Below, piece by piece: positions 6,457-10,489 of a stretch of DNA of 10,489 bases. Source of the DNA: Actinomycetota bacterium (GTDB taxonomy: Bacteria; Actinomycetota; Thermoleophilia; RBG-16-64-13). The notes under the pieces were generated by a model. The model saw only the letters and a list, made by a program, of their open reading frames with translations, searched no databases and had not been told where the DNA came from. The first letter of the stretch is position 1. Every line of letters begins with the position of its first letter. A program made the translations under genes and the position numbers. The stretch spans positions 4,756-15,244 of the forward strand of contig PMIZ01000343.1 in the NCBI GenBank assembly GCA_003157225.1, in the 5' to 3' direction.

Positions 6457-6576
6457 CTAGTCGGCGTTGTCGCGTACCAGGTACGTCTGCTCACCTCTTT
6501 GTGCCAGCCTCACGCCTTCGCTCTTCCCTCCTTTGAGTGCCCTTCTTAGCCCGGCCCAGAGAACTCCCGGCTTCAT
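6457..6576 (-). pseudogene. 39-codon partial copy of the 81-residue protein encoded at 6974-7219
   Basis: Reading from the ATG at 6576, this encodes 39 residues aligning without gaps to residues 43-81 of the neighbouring small protein, with 28 of 39 identical (MKPGVLWAGLRRALKG against MKPATLRAGLRRALKG, and GVRLAQRGEQTYLVR against GVRLAQRGEETYLVR). DNA identity is about 72 percent, with one stretch of 39 bases differing at only two. The N-terminal half of the intact protein has no clear counterpart: the upstream frame runs into DUF2958 coding sequence. No ribosome site precedes the ATG. A truncated duplicate is most likely. The lack of stops or frameshifts and the conservative changes leave open a short functional protein translated after DUF2958. 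Confidence 0.6.
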
Positions 6577-6605
6577 GTTCGCGCCAGCTGTCTCGGTCGT
6601 CTTCG

Positions 6606-6902
6606 CTACGGCCGTACTTCTCTCAGCGTCATTGGCCTCCAGTGCAGGTCCCGCTCGATACCCAGCCCCAACGGTCCTCGCACGCCCTGCATTTCGTTCA
6701 GGCTGACGTAACCTAGCTCCGGGCACCCCAGGTCGCAGAGGCCGAACATGGTGAAGTCGTCGCCCTCTGGCGAGCCCTCGGTGATCCACCAATCGCCGAT
6801 ACCGCAGGGGTTGAAGAAGTGGACGAAGACGATGGCTTCCTCGCCCAGGGACTCCTGTGAATAGAGGGGCGGAAGAAGTGCCTCCAGAGCCTTTCGTAAC
6901 AT
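6606..6902 (-). CDS. DUF2958 domain protein
   Basis: 98 residues covering the whole small domain. The family hallmarks are LPPLYSQESLGEEAIVFVHFF (10-30), then a Trp-rich WW-TE segment (38-42), DDFTMFGLCDLGCPELGYVSL (48-68) and VRGPLGLGIERDLHW (74-88). The molecular function of DUF2958 is unknown. Members are often seen on plasmids and integrative elements, which hints at mobile DNA but proves nothing here. I start at the ATG at 6902, which has GGGAGG ten bases upstream and matches the family N-terminus. An in-frame ATG at 6944 would add 14 residues but has AAGG directly abutting it. It lies about 70 bases after the 81-residue gene on the same strand, probably co-transcribed, and 29 bases before that protein's partial copy. 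Confidence 0.87.
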   Translation of the reverse strand: MLRKALEALLPPLYSQESLGEEAIVFVHFFNPCGIGDWWITEGSPEGDDFTMFGLCDLGCPELGYVSLNEMQGVRGPLGLGIERDLHWRPMTLREVRP

Positions 6903-6973
6903 GAGGTCAGTGCCTCCCACACTCGGATGGCCGTGGGAAGTCATCCTTTCACAGAGCGGGTGAGAGGAGATAC

Positions 6974-7219
6974 CTACTCCGCGAGCCGCCGCACCAGGTA
7001 CGTCTCCTCACCTCTTTGCGCCAGCCTCACGCCCCCACCGTCCTTGCCTTTGAGTGCTCGTCGCAGCCCGGCTCGCAGAGTCGCTGGCTTCATGCCCTCG
7101 ATGGTGACCTTCATGGAATCCGTGTCTTGCGCCATGAAGTCGGCGACGATATCCGCGTATTGGCTGGTAGCGCGGCGCTCAGGAACGTCGCTCTCGGTCA
7201 GCTTGTAGTCCTTGGCCAT
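6974..7219 (-). CDS. 81-residue soluble protein of unknown function
   Basis: No membrane segment or signal peptide. The N-terminal half is polar (MAKDYKLTESDVPERRATSQ), followed by a likely helix around 21-30 (YADIVADFMA), a strand SMKVTIEGM (35-43), a strongly basic helix ATLRAGLRRALKG (46-58) and a final strand pair GVRLAQRGEETYLVR (63-77). The basic helix with flanking strands could suit nucleic-acid binding, but I know no family. AAGGAG seven bases before the ATG at 7219 supports the start; the longer open frame to 7336 lacks one. It heads a minus-strand set with DUF2958 and a partial copy of itself, and diverges from the DUF302 gene across about 160 bases. Confidence 0.8.
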   Translation of the reverse strand: MAKDYKLTESDVPERRATSQYADIVADFMAQDTDSMKVTIEGMKPATLRAGLRRALKGKDGGGVRLAQRGEETYLVRRLAE

Positions 7220-7383
7220 GGGAGGCTCCTTCTGATCGCTGTGTGGCCAGGCGTAGTGTTGACCACAGAGCGGGAAGCGAGAAACCCAGCATCTATGTTG
7301 GCGATGTGAGTACGCGAACCTCCAAACGGGGAGCACCTATCCTGCTACGCTACAGTTCCGCGTCAACGGAATAAGGAGAGCGC

Positions 7384-7827
7384 ATGCCCGCCCCGTTCTC
7401 ATACACTCCGGAAGACTGGCACGCCGCCAAGGTTCACGTCGTGGTCGATTACACGGTTCATACCGACAAAGAGTTCGATCAGGCTGTCGAAGCAGTCATG
7501 CAGGCGACTGCCGATGCCGGGTTCAGAGTACTGTTCGTACACGACGTCGCAGCCACCCTGGCCGAGAAGGGCTTCGACCGCGAACGCGTCAGCATCGTCG
7601 AACTATGCAATGCCAAGTTCGCAAGCCAGGTGCTGGCCGCGGACGTGAAGATCGGCCTGATGCTCCCTTGCCCCATCATGGTGTACGCCGAGAAGGGCCA
7701 GGTCTTCATCACGACGATGCGCCCCACCCTCATCGGCGGATTCTTTCCGGACGCGGACATCTCGAGCGTGGCCGCCCAGGTGGAGGCGGTGCTGATAGGC
7801 ATCATCGACACCGCAGCTACCGACTGA
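7384..7827 (+). CDS. DUF302 domain protein
   Basis: 147 residues with one DUF302 domain spanning about 27-120. The family pattern is clear: FDQAVEAVMQATADAGFRVL (31-50), a VAATLAEKGF stretch (55-64), ELCNAKFASQVLAADVKIGL (73-92) with Cys75, and MLPCPIMVYAEKGQVFIT (93-110) with Cys96. The two Cys positions correspond to the family's C-N-P and P-C motifs, though the first Pro is Ala here. The role is unknown; a metal- or redox-related function has been suspected because of the cysteines. AAGGAG (7373-7378) lies five bases before the ATG. The next gene on the strand, a CDF-like membrane protein, begins 214 bases later, so co-transcription is possible but not compelling. Confidence 0.88.
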   Translation: MPAPFSYTPEDWHAAKVHVVVDYTVHTDKEFDQAVEAVMQATADAGFRVLFVHDVAATLAEKGFDRERVSIVELCNAKFASQVLAADVKIGLMLPCPIMVYAEKGQVFITTMRPTLIGGFFPDADISSVAAQVEAVLIGIIDTAATD

Positions 7828-8041
7828 ACTGAACACCGCGGAGCCTACCAGCTTCGTCCAGGCATCTGCGGCGAGGTCGTGGTCCCAGGTGTCATTGAGC
7901 AGATCGCAGGTATCAACGGGCGCTCTTGATCGGAAACCGTCATTCGGCCTAGGAGGGGCCGCCCGGTTTCGCCCCCGCCAACAAGGGAAACACAAGACGG
8001 TGAACTCTCGCAGGATTGGTCGGGTTGGAAGGGTGGTGGCG

Positions 8042-9016
8042 ATGGCCGAGGGGACCGACGTTGGCGCAACACACCGAAGCGTGCTCGTCGCGCTAGCCGG
8101 GGATTGCGCCGAAACGCTCGCGCTGTTGGTTGCGGCGTGGGTGACGGGTTCGGTCGCTCTGCGAGCCCAGACTGCAGCCAGTCTTGCCGCCGTGGCAGTC
8201 GAGGTTTTCCTGCTCATCGGCGTGCTCAGCAGCGCTCGCCCCCCGGATGAGACCCATCCGCTCGGGTATGGACGAGAGCGCTTCTACTGGTCGCTCTTCG
8301 CGGCGCTCGGCATCTTTGTTGGCGGTGGCGGACTTGGGCTCGAGCAAGCTGTCCACTCGGCGATGCATCCATCACACGTTGACAACTACCTGGTCGCCTA
8401 CCTGGTATTGGCCGCGGCCATAGCACTAGAGGCGTTCGCTCTCGTGGTCGCGGTGCGACCGCTACTCAGACAAGCGGCAGGACGCGGCATCTCTCTGCGA
8501 ACTCACCTGCTACGGAGCACGGATCCCGCCTTGACCACAGTCGCGCTGAGTGGAGGCTGCGCCGTCATCGGTGGCGTCGTAGCCGCGGTGGGGTTGGTCG
8601 TGAGCCAGCAGACGGGAAGTGCAATCCCCGACACGGTGGCAAGTGCGCTCATTGGTCTTCTACTGCTTGTCGCCTCGGTGTTCTTGCTGCGAACGAATCG
8701 AGAGCTTCTCTCGGGTCGCGGTGTCCCGCTTCCTATGCTGCGCGAGATGTGCCGTATCGTCGCGGCACAGGAGGGCGTGCTCGACGTCCCGGAACTGTTC
8801 GCCGTCGTCGTCGGGCCCTCGAGCCTGATCGTCGATGGGGCTATCACCTTCGCCGATGGCATGGACGTACTGAGTGTGGAACAGACAATCACGCGCTCCG
8901 CCGCCGCGCTTCGAGAACGCTGGCCCTCAATCGAGTATGTGTACCTCACGCCGGTCTCCCAGGCCCGGCCACGCCGCGCCACCCGCTTCAGTGCCCCTGC
9001 CGACGGCAGCAAGTAG
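8042..9016 (+). CDS. CDF-family membrane protein lacking the usual intramembrane metal ligands
   Basis: 324 residues built like the SLC30A9-type branch of the cation diffusion facilitators. The cytoplasmic signature PPDETHPLGYGRERFYWS (67-84) is intact, about six hydrophobic helices span 14-218, and a soluble domain follows (225-310) ending in IEYVYLTPV. Aligning to my recollection of the family without gaps, the TM2 motif H-S-x-x-D reads ASLAA (46-50) and the TM5 Glu-Asp pair reads SG (170-171). All four expected ligand positions are therefore non-coordinating. The protein may have lost transport or changed substrate. I chose the ATG at 8042, with GGAAGG upstream; the frame stays open to 7889 but the extra residues resemble nothing. 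It is distinct from the complete CDF at 2330-3280. Confidence 0.82.
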   Translation: MAEGTDVGATHRSVLVALAGDCAETLALLVAAWVTGSVALRAQTAASLAAVAVEVFLLIGVLSSARPPDETHPLGYGRERFYWSLFAALGIFVGGGGLGLEQAVHSAMHPSHVDNYLVAYLVLAAAIALEAFALVVAVRPLLRQAAGRGISLRTHLLRSTDPALTTVALSGGCAVIGGVVAAVGLVVSQQTGSAIPDTVASALIGLLLLVASVFLLRTNRELLSGRGVPLPMLREMCRIVAAQEGVLDVPELFAVVVGPSSLIVDGAITFADGMDVLSVEQTITRSAAALRERWPSIEYVYLTPVSQARPRRATRFSAPADGSK

Positions 9017-9031
9017 GCCCCGGGTTGGATA

Positions 9032-9044
9032 GTCTGGCGCAGAC
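9032..9044. terminator. Small hairpin after the second CDF gene
   Basis: GTCTG-GCG-CAGAC is a perfect 5-bp stem with a 3-base loop, starting 15 bases after the stop at 9016. There is no T-tract, so it may be fortuitous. Confidence 0.2.
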
Positions 9045-9289
9045 CTCGGTGCGATTCGATCGAACTGTCGCCCGGGAACCGGTCTCGGGTGACTCTTCGG
9101 GCCGTCTGGCGATGACGCGGGCAAGGACGGTGCCAGAGTCCTCAACGGTTCGCCGACCGGCGGCTCCACGCTAGCTGAGCTTGGTGCGCTCGGCCATGCA
9201 GCGCGTTTCTCTCGTGAGATGACGGGTACTACCACTAAAGTAAAGGGTCCGCACGCCGGGGGTTATCGCATTCGGGCACTGGAGACCAC

Positions 9290-10489
9290 TTGACGACTCA
9301 CGATCCAAGCGAGCGCCGCCCGGATAGACGGCATTCAAAGCGCGAGCAGGCCGAAGGGGCATTGCGCGAGAGCGAAGCGCGTTTGCGCGTTGCTCTTCAA
9401 GATACGCCTATCACGGTGTTCAACCAGGATCGGGACTTGCGGTACACCTGGATCCACAGCCTGCAGATGGCTCTGCGTCCCGAGGAAATCGTTGGCAAGA
9501 CCGATGCTGACCTTGTGCCGCCGGAACAGGCCGCCCGACTAGTCGCCCTCAAACGCCGGGCACTCGAGAGCGGGAGCCCCGTTCGCGAGGAGATCAGCGT
9601 CGAGGTGCTCGGAAAGACTCGTCACTATGACTGTGCGGTCGAGCCCTTGCGAGATAGCGCTGGGCAGGTTGTTGGAATCACCGGCGCCACCTGGGACATA
9701 ACCGAGCGCGGGCAGTTGGAGGCATCTCTTCGTCGCACGCAGTTCATCGTTGACCATTCGCAGGACCTCATTCACTGGGCAAGCCCCGACGGTCGGATCC
9801 TATACGTCAACGACGCCAGTTGTCGCCGCCACGGCTACTCCCGCGAGGAACTGCTGGGCATGACCGTCGGCGACATAGATCCCGGTGCGCCTAGGCCGTA
9901 CTCGAGCGGCTTCCAGGAGATCAGGGAGCGGGGCTCGTTCACCTTTGAGTCGCGACGCAAGACCAAAGATGGGGAGATCTTCCCGGTGGAGGTGACGCTG
10001 AACTACGTCAACTACGAAGGCCAGGAGTACAACTGCGCCATCGCGCGCGATATCAGCGAGCGCAAGGCGGCCGAGAAAGTGCTGAGGCTGACCGAGTTCT
10101 CGATCAACCGCGTCACCGACGGGATGTCGTGGACAAGTCCCGAGGGACGCTTCCTCTTCGTCAACGACTCTGTCTGCCGGCGTCTGGGCTACACCCGCGA
10201 GGAGTTGCTCCACATGACAATCCGGGAGGTCGACCCCACCGCTCCCGAGCCCGGGACCGAACAATGGCTTGAGTTCAAGAAGCATGATTCGCTGACTTTT
10301 GAGTCCACTCACCGGACGAAGAGCGGAGAGGTAATCCCGGTTGAGATAACCACCAGCCGCATCGAGTACGAGGGCCAGGAGTACATGGTGGCTCTCAGCC
10401 GCGACATCACCGAGCGCAGGCAGACGGAAGAGTTGCTGAGGGATGAAGCCTCTCGGTGGCGCCTCCTGGTACAGCAATCGACTGACGGC
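9290..10489 (+). CDS. Multi-PAS sensory protein, probable histidine kinase N-terminus (right end cut)
   Basis: 400 codons run to the window edge without a stop. After a charged, helix-forming leader (1-30) come PAS domains at about 31-140, 150-259 and 268-377, with a fourth beginning near 386. PAS1 ends in ITGATWDITER, PAS2 in IARDISERK and PAS3 in LSRDITERR, each the conserved D-I-T/S-E-R exit into a connecting helix. PAS2 and PAS3 share FVND/YVND, CRR-GY-REELL and YEGQEY. They align over 101 residues without gaps at 52 identities, so one arose by duplication. No transmembrane segment is seen, suggesting cytosolic sensing. The start is a TTG with GGAG five bases upstream (9281-9284). The output domain is missing: histidine kinase is most likely, diguanylate cyclase or another output possible. 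Confidence 0.88.
   Translation, partial: MTTHDPSERRPDRRHSKREQAEGALRESEARLRVALQDTPITVFNQDRDLRYTWIHSLQMALRPEEIVGKTDADLVPPEQAARLVALKRRALESGSPVREEISVEVLGKTRHYDCAVEPLRDSAGQVVGITGATWDITERGQLEASLRRTQFIVDHSQDLIHWASPDGRILYVNDASCRRHGYSREELLGMTVGDIDPGAPRPYSSGFQEIRERGSFTFESRRKTKDGEIFPVEVTLNYVNYEGQEYNCAIARDISERKAAEKVLRLTEFSINRVTDGMSWTSPEGRFLFVNDSVCRRLGYTREELLHMTIREVDPTAPEPGTEQWLEFKKHDSLTFESTHRTKSGEVIPVEITTSRIEYEGQEYMVALSRDITERRQTEELLRDEASRWRLLVQQSTDG

Noticed and set aside
7220..7383. Divergent promoters between the 81-residue gene and the DUF302 gene
   Set aside because: A TTGACC near 7258 has no -10 partner at normal spacing, and the TACGCT/TACAGT candidates near 7346 lack a -35, so no specific call is justified.
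9800..10477. Minus-strand frame of 225 codons opposite the PAS protein
   Set aside because: The plus strand carries repeated, conserved PAS domains. The reverse frame shows internal similarity only because PAS2 and PAS3 are duplicates.

Overview
The window is bacterial DNA, visibly GC-rich, with GTG and TTG starts alongside ATG and Shine-Dalgarno motifs before most genes. The tRNA has no encoded CCA. Nothing here fixes the phylum. A high-GC lineage such as Chloroflexota or Actinomycetota would fit, but that is a guess.

Layout. (1) 1-1269, minus strand: a MarR-type regulator followed, with a 4-base ATGA overlap, by a DHA2 (EmrB/QacA-like) drug exporter that runs off the left edge. An AT-rich promoter with a 10-bp palindrome lies upstream of the regulator. 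(2) 1489-3772, plus strand: a 73-residue one-helix membrane protein, then a tight run of tadA (tRNA adenosine deaminase), a zinc-type cation diffusion facilitator (CDF) and a GNAT acetyltransferase, with gaps of 8 and 12 bases. A 16-bp tandem repeat follows. (3) 3921-4118, minus: a small two-helix membrane protein. (4) 4425-4563, plus: tRNA-Ser(CGA) with its own terminator. (5) 4602-5691: about 1 kb bracketed by two diverged 52-bp direct repeats, holding an SRPBCC-fold gene (minus) and a gene-poor stretch with a 74-bp interrupted palindrome. (6) 5831-6358, plus: a compact SPOUT/TrmH-type RNA methyltransferase. (7) 7219-6457, minus: an 81-residue protein of unknown function, a DUF2958 protein, and a 39-codon copy of the second half of the first protein, so the two copies flank DUF2958. 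(8) 7384-9016, plus: a DUF302 protein, then a second CDF-family membrane protein in which the intramembrane metal ligands all appear replaced. (9) 9290 to the right edge, plus: a multi-PAS sensory protein, probably the N-terminal part of a histidine kinase.

The left half reads as ordinary core and housekeeping DNA (efflux with its regulator, tRNA editing, zinc efflux, a tRNA). From the tRNA rightward it looks more accessory, with repeats, a palindrome, an internal duplication and a DUF2958 gene of a kind often seen on mobile DNA. I found no integrase, transposase, CRISPR array or complete mobile element. The observations most worth following are the ligand-free CDF homologue, the duplicated small protein around DUF2958, and the repeat-bracketed stretch after the tRNA.
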